The notes below the pieces were generated by a model, which had not been told where the DNA came from, did no database searches, and was given only the letters and a program-made list of their open reading frames with translations. A stretch of DNA of 10,377 nt from an uncultured Lachnospiraceae bacterium. GTDB taxonomy: Bacteria > Bacillota_A > Clostridia > Lachnospirales > Lachnospiraceae. Made by a program: the position numbers and the translations under genes. Location of the stretch: positions 1 through 10,377 of the forward strand of contig CAMWMM010000125.1 of the NCBI GenBank assembly GCA_947175285.1, given 5' to 3'. This document shows positions 1-6,997 of this stretch, in pieces (the stretch's first letter is position 1; each line of letters opens with the position of its first letter).

Positions 1-1
1 A

Positions 2-931
2 CTGATATTGCAGGAAGAAATTGCGGACATTGAAATTTTGGAAAAGTGGCTCAGTACAAGAAAAGGAAACAGAGTCTATCTGCGCGTTCCCAAGAAAGGA
101 ACGAAAGAACGTTTAGTGGAACTTGCCGCGCAAAATGCACAGCTTGTTCTGAGTCAGGACAAAGAGCGAATTAAGCGTGAAGAGGGACGAACTATCGGTG
201 CTGTTCGTGAAATTGCAAAACTGCTTGATTTAGAATCTATTCAGCGGATGGAGGCTTTTGATATTTCCAATATAAGCGGATTTGCCAATGTCGGCTCCAT
301 GGTTGTTTATGAAAAAGGAAAACCCAAACGCAGCGACTATCGAAAGTTTAAAATACAGTCCGTTTCCGGACCGGATGATTATGCCTGCATGAAAGAAGTT
401 TTGACAAGACGCTTTGTACATGGTATGGAAGAACGGGCGGAACTGGACAGGAAAGAAATAGACAAAGAGTTCGGAAGTTTTACAAAGTTCCCGGATTTAC
501 TGTTGATGGACGGCGGTAAAGGACAGGTAAATATTGCGCTGCAGGTATTGCAGGAACTGCATATTGATATTCCGGTATGCGGGATGGTGAAAGATGATAA
601 CCACAGAACGCGGGGACTTTATTATCAGAATGTAGAGATTCCGATTGATACGCGTTCCGAGGGATTTAAGCTTATCACAAGGATTCAGGATGAAGCGCAC
701 CGTTTTGCGATTGAATATCATCGTTCTCTGCGTTCTAAGTCACAGGTGAAGTCGGTATTGGATGATATTCCGGGTGTCGGACCGGCAAGAAGAAAAGCAT
801 TGATGAAATATTTTAAGTCTATTGAAGAAATCAAAAATGCACAGGTAGAGCAATTGTGCGAAGTTTCGGAAATACCGGAGCATATTGCAGAGCAGATTTA
901 TGAATTTTTTCATCAGGAGGAGACTGATTGA
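2..931 (+). CDS. uvrC: UvrABC excinuclease subunit C, C-terminal part (5' end outside window)
   Basis: UvrC makes the dual incisions around a lesion in nucleotide excision repair, acting with UvrA and UvrB in the cytoplasm. The reading frame is open from base 2, so about 309 C-terminal residues are visible and the N-terminal GIY-YIG nuclease (3' incision) is off the left edge. What remains is the end of the UvrB-interacting part, the RNase H-like 5'-incision domain and the tandem helix-hairpin-helix (HhH). The residues matching the E. coli catalytic set D399/D438/D466/H538 are all present: Asp in FDISNIS (codon 260), second Asp of GPDDY (377), Asp of LLMDGGKGQ (509) and His of DEAHRFAI (698). 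The HhH motif [12 protein letters not shown] lies near 765-800. The gene ends 55 bases before hprK. Nothing suggests damage; a functional gene is expected. The TTG at base 8 is an internal Leu codon, not a start. Confidence 0.96.
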   Translation: MILQEEIADIEILEKWLSTRKGNRVYLRVPKKGTKERLVELAAQNAQLVLSQDKERIKREEGRTIGAVREIAKLLDLESIQRMEAFDISNISGFANVGSMVVYEKGKPKRSDYRKFKIQSVSGPDDYACMKEVLTRRFVHGMEERAELDRKEIDKEFGSFTKFPDLLLMDGGKGQVNIALQVLQELHIDIPVCGMVKDDNHRTRGLYYQNVEIPIDTRSEGFKLITRIQDEAHRFAIEYHRSLRSKSQVKSVLDDIPGVGPARRKALMKYFKSIEEIKNAQVEQLCEVSEIPEHIAEQIYEFFHQEETD

Positions 932-956
932 TATTGAGAAGTGATTGTGATAAGAT
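928..956 (+). promoter_or_regulatory. Candidate sigma-A promoter for hprK and downstream genes
   Basis: TTGATA (928-933) and TAAGAT (951-956) are separated by exactly 17 bases. A TG dinucleotide sits one base before the -10, giving an extended -10. The -35 matches the TTGACA consensus at five of six positions and the -10 matches TATAAT at four of six. The -35 overlaps the uvrC stop codon. The predicted transcript would start near 963 and include the hprK ribosome binding site. This is prediction by eye; read-through from uvrC is also possible. Confidence 0.5.
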
Positions 957-986
957 AAAAAGAAAGTTGCGAAAGGGGAACAGGGT

Positions 987-1931
987 ATGGCAAGCATTAG
1001 TTTGAAAAAGGTAATAGATAAATGGAAATGGGAAAATCTGACGCCGGAAATTGATATTTCCAAAATTAAGATTACGCAGCCCGATATTAACAGACCTGCG
1101 CTGCAGCTTGCAGGATATTTTGAGCATTTTGAAGCAACGCGCCTGCAAGTGGTAGGTTTCGTGGAATACTCCTATATGAACGGACTGGATGAAGAATTAC
1201 AGGAAGATATTTTTGAAAAGTTGTTAAACAATCCGATTCCGGGCATTGTTTTCTGCCGGGAACTTCATCCGAACGAACTGTTTAAAAAAATTGCGATTGA
1301 GCATGGTGTGCCGCTTTTGATGAGCGATAAGGCAACTTCCGCATGTATGGCGGAGATTATCAGATGGCTGAATGTGCAGCTTGCGCCCTGTATTTCTATC
1401 CATGGCGTTTTGATAGATGTTTACGGCGAAGGCGTTTTGATTACCGGAGAGAGCGGTATCGGTAAGTCTGAGGCAGCGCTGGAATTGATTCAGAGAGGGC
1501 ACCGTCTTGTAACGGACGATGTAGTAGAACTGCGAAGAGTCAGCGCCGATACGCTGATTGGCTCAGCGCCGAATATTACGAAGCACTTTATTGAACTGCG
1601 AGGTATCGGTATTGTTGATGTAAAAGCATTATTCGGTGCTTCCAGTGTAAAAGATACACAAAACATTGACCTTGTCATCCATCTGGAGGACTGGGATAAA
1701 GATAAAGAATACGACCGTCTGGGCATGGAGGAAGAATATATAGAATATCTCGGCAATAAAGTCGTATGCCATAATATTCCCATCAGACCGGGACGTAATC
1801 TGGCAATTATCTGTGAATCTGCAGCCGTTAACCATCGTCAGAAGAAGATGGGTTACAATGCGGCACAGGAATTATACCAGCGTGTGCAGAAATCTCTGGC
1901 GCAAAGACGGGATGAGGACGAGGACGATTAA
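987..1931 (+). CDS. hprK: HPr kinase/phosphorylase
   Basis: HprK phosphorylates Ser46 of HPr (and of Crh in bacilli) and can reverse the reaction by phosphorolysis. It is the sensor of carbon catabolite repression in Firmicutes, typically activated by fructose-1,6-bisphosphate and opposed by phosphate. The protein has 314 residues, the normal length. The N-terminal regulatory domain covers about 1-130. The C-terminal kinase domain has a conserved His in SIHG (139), the P-loop GESGIGKS (154-161), the TDDVV acidic pair (177-178) and the HprK signature ELRGIGIVDV (203-212). The tail is acidic (RRDEDEDD). The ATG at 987 is preceded by an AAGGGG-type ribosome binding site at 973-978. It sits 55 bases after uvrC behind a promoter-like sequence and 38 bases before the glucokinase. 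Its likely substrate, a Ser46-containing HPr-family protein, is encoded five genes downstream at 5683. Confidence 0.97.
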   Translation: MASISLKKVIDKWKWENLTPEIDISKIKITQPDINRPALQLAGYFEHFEATRLQVVGFVEYSYMNGLDEELQEDIFEKLLNNPIPGIVFCRELHPNELFKKIAIEHGVPLLMSDKATSACMAEIIRWLNVQLAPCISIHGVLIDVYGEGVLITGESGIGKSEAALELIQRGHRLVTDDVVELRRVSADTLIGSAPNITKHFIELRGIGIVDVKALFGASSVKDTQNIDLVIHLEDWDKDKEYDRLGMEEEYIEYLGNKVVCHNIPIRPGRNLAIICESAAVNHRQKKMGYNAAQELYQRVQKSLAQRRDEDEDD

Positions 1932-1969
1932 GAACGGAAAAATAGATTATAAGAAAGGAAAACAGAGAA

Positions 1970-2908
1970 ATGGCAAGTCATGTATTTGGTGTAGATGTAG
2001 GCGGAACTACGATAAAATTAGGATTATTTGACAGCAGCGGAAATGTTATTGATAAATGGGAAATTCCAACCAGAACAGAGGATGGCGGAAAGAATATTCT
2101 GGCGGATATTGCAGATGCTGTTCATGCGAAGATGGCAGAAAAAGGACTGACAAAAGAAGATATTGCAGGTGTCGGTGTGGGTGTGCCGGGACCGGTAGAC
2201 GGAAACGGCATCGTGCATAAAGCGGTCAACCTTGGCTGGGGGCGGTTTAATTTGAAAGAGGAGTTGGAAAAACTGCTTAACGGCATGCGCGTAGAGGGCG
2301 GTAATGATGCTAACGTAGCAGCTCTTGGTGAAATGTGGAAAGGCGGCGGACAGGGACATAAAAATCTGGTTGCCGTTACATTGGGAACCGGCGTCGGCGG
2401 CGGTATTATTATTAATGGTGAAATTTTGACCGGAGCTACCGGGGCGGGCGGAGAAATCGGACATATTCATGTAGAGGATAATGAGACGGAAAGCTGTGGA
2501 TGCGGTAATTACGGCTGTCTGGAGGAATATGCTTCCGCAACCGGTATTACCAGACTTGCGAACAGAGCATTAAAGGCAAGTGATAAGGATAGTGTTTTAA
2601 GAACGGGTGAAGTTTCTGCAAAAACTGTTTTTGATGCAGTAAAAGCAGGAGATGAGCTTGCTGTTGAAGTAGCAAAGAAGTTTGGCGAGTATCTTGGGAA
2701 AGGGCTTGGTATTATTGCAGGTGTTGTCAATCCAGAAATTTTCGTAATCGGCGGCGGCGTTTCCAAGGCGGGAGATGTATTATTCGATTATATAAAACCA
2801 TCTTTTGAAGCGACCGTATTCCACGGATGCAAAGATACGGAATTTGCATTAGCTACGCTGGGAAATGATGCGGGAATATACGGAGCTGCAAAAATGGTAT
2901 TAAGCTGA
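1970..2908 (+). CDS. glcK: ROK-family glucokinase
   Basis: This is a cytoplasmic sugar kinase of the ROK family. It most likely makes glucose-6-phosphate from glucose and ATP, so glucose entering without the PTS can join glycolysis. It has 312 residues, usual for ROK glucokinases that lack the DNA-binding domain of ROK repressors. The ATP-binding phosphate-1 motif DVGGTTIKLG is at 9-18, the sugar-binding and catalytic motif GNDANVAALGE at 111-121 and the phosphate-2 motif LGTGVGGG at 138-145. The ROK signature includes GEIGHIHVE (161-169). A zinc site is formed by His165 with the Cys of CGCGNYGC (176-183). The ATG at 1970 follows an AAAGGA site at 1954-1959. Its place between hprK and murB suggests co-transcription with the catabolite-repression sensor. 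Glucose specificity is inferred from the family; N-acetylmannosamine or another hexose cannot be excluded. Confidence 0.9.
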   Translation: MASHVFGVDVGGTTIKLGLFDSSGNVIDKWEIPTRTEDGGKNILADIADAVHAKMAEKGLTKEDIAGVGVGVPGPVDGNGIVHKAVNLGWGRFNLKEELEKLLNGMRVEGGNDANVAALGEMWKGGGQGHKNLVAVTLGTGVGGGIIINGEILTGATGAGGEIGHIHVEDNETESCGCGNYGCLEEYASATGITRLANRALKASDKDSVLRTGEVSAKTVFDAVKAGDELAVEVAKKFGEYLGKGLGIIAGVVNPEIFVIGGGVSKAGDVLFDYIKPSFEATVFHGCKDTEFALATLGNDAGIYGAAKMVLS

Positions 2909-2912
2909 AAAA

Positions 2913-2941
2913 TTGGCATACTATATAGTATATATTTTAAG
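2913..2941 (+). promoter_or_regulatory. Promoter-like sequence with a 14-bp perfect palindrome before murB
   Basis: TTGGCA at 2913-2918 matches the -35 consensus at five of six positions. An AT-rich candidate -10 (TTTAAG or TTTTAA, 2935-2941) follows at 16-17 bases but is a poor match. Between them lies ATACTATATAGTAT (2918-2931), a perfect 14-base palindrome that would overlap any promoter here and could be an operator. It may equally be chance in AT-rich sequence. Confidence 0.3.
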
Positions 2942-2960
2942 AAATGAGACGGTGCAGACA

Positions 2961-3878
2961 TTGAGTGCGAATACATCTATATATGAGTATATTGAAAAAA
3001 TCATTCCAAAAGAAAGAATGCTTTTTGAGGAACCTATGAGCAGGCATACTACCTTTAAAATAGGCGGCGAAGCAGAGTGTATGCTTTTGATAGAACTGGA
3101 AGAGGAATTGATAAAACTGATTCCCTATTTGAATCAGATAGAGCAGAACTATTTTATCTTAGGGAACGGCAGTAATCTGTTAGTAGGAGATAAAGGATAC
3201 CGGGGCATTATCATAAAACTCGGAGAGGGAATGAATCGGATTACGATTGAAGAAAATTGTATTCGGGCTCAGGCAGGCGCGCTTTTATCCCAGGTTGCAG
3301 CGGCAGCAAGAGATGCCGGACTTTCAGGATTAGAGTTCGCGGCGGGGATTCCCGGAAGCGTCGGCGGCGGCGTTGTTATGAATGCGGGCGCTTATGACAG
3401 CGAAATGAAGCAGATTACGGAATCTGTCAAAGTAATGGACAGAGAGGGAAAGATTCTCATATTGGATAATGATACAATGGAATTTGGCTATCGAACCAGT
3501 ATTATTAAGAACAGGCCTTTTATTGTGCTCGAAGTGATATTACGAATGAGACCGGGAATAAAAGAAGAAATTCAGGAAAAAATGGAGGAACTGATGGAAA
3601 AGCGCCGGAGCAAACAGCCGCTGAGTTATCCAAGTGCGGGCAGTACATTTAAGCGGCCGGAGGGTTATTTTGCCGGGAAGCTGATTATGGATGCAGGCAT
3701 GAGGGGGTATCGTATCGGCGGTGCACAGGTTTCGAATAAGCATTGCGGTTTTGTTGTCAATATGGGAAATGCATCGGCGGCCGATGTGAAAGAAGTGATT
3801 GAGGAAGTGCAGGAAAGAGTAAAAGAGCGCTTTCATGTAAGTTTGGAGCCGGAGGTTATTTTTTTGGGCGATTTTTAG
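2961..3878 (+). CDS. murB: UDP-N-acetylenolpyruvoylglucosamine reductase (MurB)
   Basis: MurB is the FAD- and NADPH-dependent cytoplasmic enzyme that reduces UDP-GlcNAc-enolpyruvate to UDP-MurNAc, the second committed step of peptidoglycan synthesis. From the start used here it has 305 residues. It shows EPMSRHTTFKIGG near the N-terminus, the FAD-binding motifs LGNGSNLL (67-74) and GIPGSVGGG (129-137), the SAGSTFKRP motif whose second Ser (228) is the expected proton donor, and the C-terminal catalytic Glu in LEPEV (296). The short form without the extra loop fits type II MurB. The start is uncertain: the frame is open to a TTG at 2913, four bases after the preceding stop, but those first 16 residues (AYYIVYIL...) are unlike MurB. 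A GTG at 2952 and a TTG at 2961 give the usual distance to EPMSRHTTF. None of the three has a strong ribosome binding site. Confidence 0.93.
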   Translation: MSANTSIYEYIEKIIPKERMLFEEPMSRHTTFKIGGEAECMLLIELEEELIKLIPYLNQIEQNYFILGNGSNLLVGDKGYRGIIIKLGEGMNRITIEENCIRAQAGALLSQVAAAARDAGLSGLEFAAGIPGSVGGGVVMNAGAYDSEMKQITESVKVMDREGKILILDNDTMEFGYRTSIIKNRPFIVLEVILRMRPGIKEEIQEKMEELMEKRRSKQPLSYPSAGSTFKRPEGYFAGKLIMDAGMRGYRIGGAQVSNKHCGFVVNMGNASAADVKEVIEEVQERVKERFHVSLEPEVIFLGDF

Positions 3879-3918
3879 ATAAAACCGGGTAAAGTACGAT
3901 AGGGAGTAAAGATAAAGA

Positions 3919-4779
3919 ATGAGATTTGTAGTAGTAACCGGAATGAGCGGCGGCGGAAAAAGTACGGTATTAAAGATGCTGGAAGATTTGGGCTTTTATT
4001 GCGTTGACAATCTTCCGCTTCTTTTAATAGAGAAATTTGTAGAATTGATTATTACGCCGGGAAGTGAGATTACAAAAGTTGCATTAGGACTGGATGTGCG
4101 TGCCGACCAGCCGTTTAATGATGTGCAGAAAGTGTTGGAAAAGTTAAAAGCGAATGGTTATTCGTTCGATATTCTTTTTATGGATGCCAGCGACAAAGTT
4201 TTAATTAAGCGGTACAAGGAAACAAGAAGAATGCATCCGCTTTCTCCGGACGGCAGGATAGAAGACGGGGTTGACAGAGAAAGAAAAATTTTGGAAGATA
4301 TGAGGCGAAAGGCGGATTATGTCATTGACAGTTCCAATCTGTTGACGAGAGAACTAAAAGAAGAACTGGACCGTATTTTTGTGCAGAATGAAGAATACAA
4401 TTCTTTAATGGTTTCGATTCTGTCTTTTGGTTTTAAGAATGGGATTCCGGCGGATGCCGACTTGGTTTTTGATGTCAGATTCCTGCCCAATCCATTCTAT
4501 ATTGATGAATTGAAGCATAAAACAGGTAATGATAAAGATGTGCAGGACTATGTCATGAGTTTCCCGGAGGCTTTGGTTTTTTTGGAAAAACTTGTGGACA
4601 TGCTGGATTTTCTGATTCCGAACTATATTAAAGAGGGAAAGTATCAACTGGTTGTAGGGATTGGATGCACAGGAGGCAGACATAGAAGCGTCACGCTTGC
4701 AAATGAACTGTATGAGCGCATGAAAGACCGTGGAAATTATGGTTTGAAGCTGTACCATCGTGACTGCGGTGGAAAATAG
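3919..4779 (+). CDS. rapZ: RNase adapter RapZ / YvcJ-family P-loop nucleotide-binding protein
   Basis: This is a member of the RapZ/YvcJ family. In E. coli RapZ delivers the small RNA GlmZ to RNase E and so controls GlmS and amino-sugar supply. In Bacillus YvcJ binds and hydrolyses nucleotides and affects competence. The E. coli RNA partners are not expected here, so the precise role is unknown. The protein has 286 residues, the normal size. It has a Walker A motif GMSGGGKST (8-16), the family motif GLDVRAD (57-63), FMDASD followed by RYKETRRMHPLSP (about 87-110), and the C-terminal signature GCTGGRHRSV (249-258). The ATG at 3919 has a weak upstream site (AGGGAG, about 3900-3905). It ends 10 bases before the whiA ATG, indicating coupled expression. 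In many other Firmicutes a yvcK gene stands between these two; it is not here. Confidence 0.94.
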   Translation: MRFVVVTGMSGGGKSTVLKMLEDLGFYCVDNLPLLLIEKFVELIITPGSEITKVALGLDVRADQPFNDVQKVLEKLKANGYSFDILFMDASDKVLIKRYKETRRMHPLSPDGRIEDGVDRERKILEDMRRKADYVIDSSNLLTRELKEELDRIFVQNEEYNSLMVSILSFGFKNGIPADADLVFDVRFLPNPFYIDELKHKTGNDKDVQDYVMSFPEALVFLEKLVDMLDFLIPNYIKEGKYQLVVGIGCTGGRHRSVTLANELYERMKDRGNYGLKLYHRDCGGK

Positions 4780-4789
4780 GGGAGCAATT

Positions 4790-5668
4790 ATGTCGTTTTC
4801 GGGAATGGTAAAAGAGGAGCTGGCAACGTCTGTTGATTCTGCCAGACATTGCCAGTTAGCGGAGTTGGCCGCCTTAATTCACTTTGGCGGACATCTGACA
4901 GAAGACCGTTGTCATTTGAAATTAGACATGGAAAATGAAACGGTTGCCAGAAAATGCTTTACATTATTACAAAAAACATATAATATATATAATGTTATGC
5001 GGGAAGCGGATGAAGAAAAAGTTCTTCAGGCGCTGCATCTGTATGACAGTGAGCACCGTATTATGCCATTGGATATGCCGGTCAACTCTCTCTTAATTAA
5101 AAATAGCTGTTGTGTACGGGCTTATTTAAGAGGTGTTTTCCTTTGTGTCGGCTCTATGAGCGACCCGGAAAAAAGCTATCATCTGGAATTTGTCTGCAGC
5201 AATCCTGAACAGGCAGAGCAGTTAAGAGATATGATTCAGGAATTTCAGATAGAAGCGAAAGTGATTCAGCGTAAAAAGTATTACGTTGTGTACTTAAAAG
5301 AAGGCGCCGGCATTGTGGATTTACTGAATGTTATGGGAGCGCACGTGTCCCTGATGAATTTGGAGAATCTGCGTATTGTGAAAGAGATGCGGAATTCCAT
5401 CAACAGGCGTGTAAATTGTGAGGCTGCCAATATTACAAAAACAGTAAATGCGGCGTCAAAGCAGATAGAAGATATTCTACTCATTCAGAAATGTTATGGA
5501 TTTGAGAATTTACCGGACAATCTTCGTCAAATGGCGGAAGTCCGTTTAGAATATCCGGAGGCGCCGTTAAAAGAGTTAGGTGCATATCTGAATCCGGCGG
5601 TCGGAAAATCCGGTGTAAATCATCGGTTGAGGAAGTTAAGTGAGATTGCTGAAGATATGAGGCTATAA
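4790..5668 (+). CDS. whiA: DNA-binding protein WhiA
   Basis: WhiA is a regulator found across Gram-positive bacteria. In Streptomyces it activates sporulation and division genes with WhiB; in Bacillus (YvcL) it influences cell division and chromosome segregation. The protein has 292 residues. It starts with the family-typical MSFSGMVKEELA, followed by a degenerate LAGLIDADG homing-endonuclease-like N-domain (about 1-210, with RAYLRGVFLCVGSM near 110-125) and the NRRVNCEAANITKT stretch. A C-terminal helix-turn-helix is at about 230-285 (LKELGAYLNPAVGKSGVNHR). The frame extends upstream to 4760, but ATG 4790 is chosen because an AGGGGAG site lies at 4778-4784 and the protein then begins as the family does. 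It is 10 bases after rapZ and 14 bases before the HPr-family gene. Confidence 0.95.
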   Translation: MSFSGMVKEELATSVDSARHCQLAELAALIHFGGHLTEDRCHLKLDMENETVARKCFTLLQKTYNIYNVMREADEEKVLQALHLYDSEHRIMPLDMPVNSLLIKNSCCVRAYLRGVFLCVGSMSDPEKSYHLEFVCSNPEQAEQLRDMIQEFQIEAKVIQRKKYYVVYLKEGAGIVDLLNVMGAHVSLMNLENLRIVKEMRNSINRRVNCEAANITKTVNAASKQIEDILLIQKCYGFENLPDNLRQMAEVRLEYPEAPLKELGAYLNPAVGKSGVNHRLRKLSEIAEDMRL

Positions 5669-5682
5669 AAGGAGGGTAACTT

Positions 5683-5940
5683 ATGATTCAAAAGTCTGTT
5701 CAAATCAAGTTGGAAAGCGGTCTGGAAGCAAGACCGATAGCTATGCTTGTGCAGGTAGCCAGCAAGTATGACAGCAGTGTGTATATCGAGTCGGCAAACA
5801 AAAAAGTAAATGCAAAAAGCATTATGGGCATGATGGGACTTGGATTAGACAGAGATGATACTGTAACAGTTATTGCAGATGGCAAAGATGAAGAAGCAGC
5901 AGTTGCAGGAATTGAAAACTTTTTAGGCGGCAATCAGTAA
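5683..5940 (+). CDS. HPr-family protein lacking His15 (Crh-like), Ser46 present
   Basis: This 85-residue protein has the full HPr fold signature. HPr normally passes phosphate from Enzyme I to PTS permeases through His15. Here the active-site loop reads SGLEARPIAM, with Glu at 15 (codon GAA, 5725-5727) instead of His, while Arg17 and Pro18 are kept. The regulatory site is intact: NAKSIMGMM with Ser46 (codon AGC, 5818-5820), the residue phosphorylated by HprK. Bacillus Crh likewise lacks His15 (Gln there), keeps Ser46, acts as a CcpA co-regulator and sits downstream of whiA/yvcL. I therefore infer a regulatory, non-PTS role, with a true HPr encoded elsewhere. A strong AGGAGG at 5670-5675 precedes the ATG and suggests good expression. 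It is the last gene before a terminator. It could alternatively be called ptsH by similarity, but PTS transfer through position 15 is not possible. Confidence 0.92.
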   Translation: MIQKSVQIKLESGLEARPIAMLVQVASKYDSSVYIESANKKVNAKSIMGMMGLGLDRDDTVTVIADGKDEEAAVAGIENFLGGNQ

Positions 5941-5952
5941 GGCAGAAGATAG

Positions 5953-5988
5953 AAGAGATTCCCGAAAGTGGGAATCTCTTGCATTTTT
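5953..5988 (+). terminator. Intrinsic terminator after the HPr-family gene
   Basis: An 11-bp perfect stem (5953-5963 with 5970-5980) has a GAAAGT loop and is followed by GCATTTTT. The T-tract is offset by three bases and ends two bases before the AGGAGG of the next gene, so termination may be partial. It closes the uvrC/hprK-to-HPr cluster. Confidence 0.7.
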
Positions 5989-6001
5989 AAGGAGGAATCA
6001 T

Positions 6002-6919
6002 ATGAGCGGGAGTATGCTTTTTGTCTATAATCCAAGAGCAGGCAAGTCAAGAATCAGGAGCAATCTGCTCGATATTATAGATGTTTTTGTGAAAGCAGGA
6101 TATGAAGTAACCGCATATCCGACGCAGGCACCGGGGGATGCAGTGAAAGCTGTTAAAGAGCGGCGTACCGGCTATGACATTGTTGTATGCAGCGGCGGTG
6201 ACGGTACTTTGGATGAAGTCGTGACCGGGATGATGCAGAGCGACGAAAAACTTCCTATCGGATATGTTCCGGCAGGCAGTACCAATGATTTTGCTAATAG
6301 CCTGGGCATTCCCAGAAGTATGATAAAAGCGGCGGATATTGTTGTAAACGGCAAAAATTTCGGGTGCGATATCGGAGCATTTAATCAGGATAGTTTTATT
6401 TATGTTGCGGCTTTTGGAATTTTTACCGATGTTTCCTACGCTACAAGACAGGACATGAAAAATGTGCTGGGACATACCGCATATCTGTTAGAGGGTGTAA
6501 AAAGGCTTTCCTCTATTAAATCCTACCCAATGAAAATCACTTATGAGGATGTCTGTCTTGAAGACGACTTTATTTACGGGATGATTACTAATTCTAATTC
6601 GGTTGGCGGTTTCAAAGGCATTACCGGAAAAGATGTGGAATTGAATGACGGATTATTTGAGGTAACTTTGATAAAAAGACCAAACAATCCGCTGGAACTG
6701 AATAATATCATTGCAGCTCTCGTGGAGAAGAAAACCCATTCGGAATGGATTCAATCTTTTAAAACGGACAGGCTTGTGGTGGAGTCTGAGGAAAAAGTCG
6801 CATGGACGTTAGACGGGGAATTCGGCGGCGAACATTTCAAGTCTGTAATTCAAAACTGCAAACAGGCGCTGCAGATACGGGTTCCGGACGATGAGAAAAA
6901 TTCCGATAAACAACTGTAA
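6002..6919 (+). CDS. YegS/DagK-type diacylglycerol or related lipid kinase
   Basis: This is a soluble lipid kinase of the diacylglycerol kinase catalytic (DAGK_cat) family, which phosphorylates diacylglycerol or a related lipid using ATP. In Gram-positives DgkB recycles diacylglycerol released during lipoteichoic acid synthesis. It has 305 residues, typical of the family. The nucleotide-binding motif GGDGTLDE is at 65-72, PAGSTNDFA at 90-98, and the C-terminal beta domain has NDGLFEV and WTLDGEFGG, the latter with the conserved acidic pair. No membrane segment is seen. A good ribosome binding site (AAGGAGG, 5989-5995) precedes ATG 6002. It follows the HPr-gene terminator by only about 14 bases and shows no promoter of its own, so it may depend on read-through. 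Its stop (6917-6919) lies in a cre-like dyad and directly precedes the fba promoter. The exact lipid substrate cannot be read from the sequence. Confidence 0.9.
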   Translation: MSGSMLFVYNPRAGKSRIRSNLLDIIDVFVKAGYEVTAYPTQAPGDAVKAVKERRTGYDIVVCSGGDGTLDEVVTGMMQSDEKLPIGYVPAGSTNDFANSLGIPRSMIKAADIVVNGKNFGCDIGAFNQDSFIYVAAFGIFTDVSYATRQDMKNVLGHTAYLLEGVKRLSSIKSYPMKITYEDVCLEDDFIYGMITNSNSVGGFKGITGKDVELNDGLFEVTLIKRPNNPLELNNIIAALVEKKTHSEWIQSFKTDRLVVESEEKVAWTLDGEFGGEHFKSVIQNCKQALQIRVPDDEKNSDKQL

Positions 6920-6931
6920 AAGCACTTTGCA
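6915..6931 (+). promoter_or_regulatory. Candidate variable-spacing CcpA (cre-like) site
   Basis: TGTAAA (6915-6920), five bases, then TTTGCA (6926-6931). This is close to the TGTAAA-Nx-TTTACA variable-spacing cre architecture reported for clostridial CcpA, with one mismatch. The right half coincides with the proposed -35 of fba, so binding would be expected to interfere with that promoter. It is a candidate only. Confidence 0.35.
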
Positions 6932-6954
6932 TTTATTCTGTTATCTGGTATAAT
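6926..6954 (+). promoter_or_regulatory. Promoter of fba
   Basis: TTTGCA (6926-6931), a 17-base spacer, then a perfect TATAAT (6949-6954) with TGG before it (extended -10). It is the best promoter in the window and lies 44 bases upstream of the fba ATG. The transcript would start near 6961 with a short AT-rich leader. Confidence 0.75.
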
Positions 6955-6997
6955 AAAACAAAAATAACAAATATTAACAAGAAAGGAATGAATAAAA

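Noticed and set aside
740..1148. Two overlapping - strand open frames across the uvrC/hprK junction
   Set aside because: They oppose two well-conserved genes and show the Phe/Leu/Ile-rich composition of antisense frames.
2913..2960. N-terminal extension of MurB from TTG 2913
   Set aside because: The hydrophobic first 16 residues do not fit MurB, there is no ribosome binding site, and the sequence reads better as regulatory DNA.
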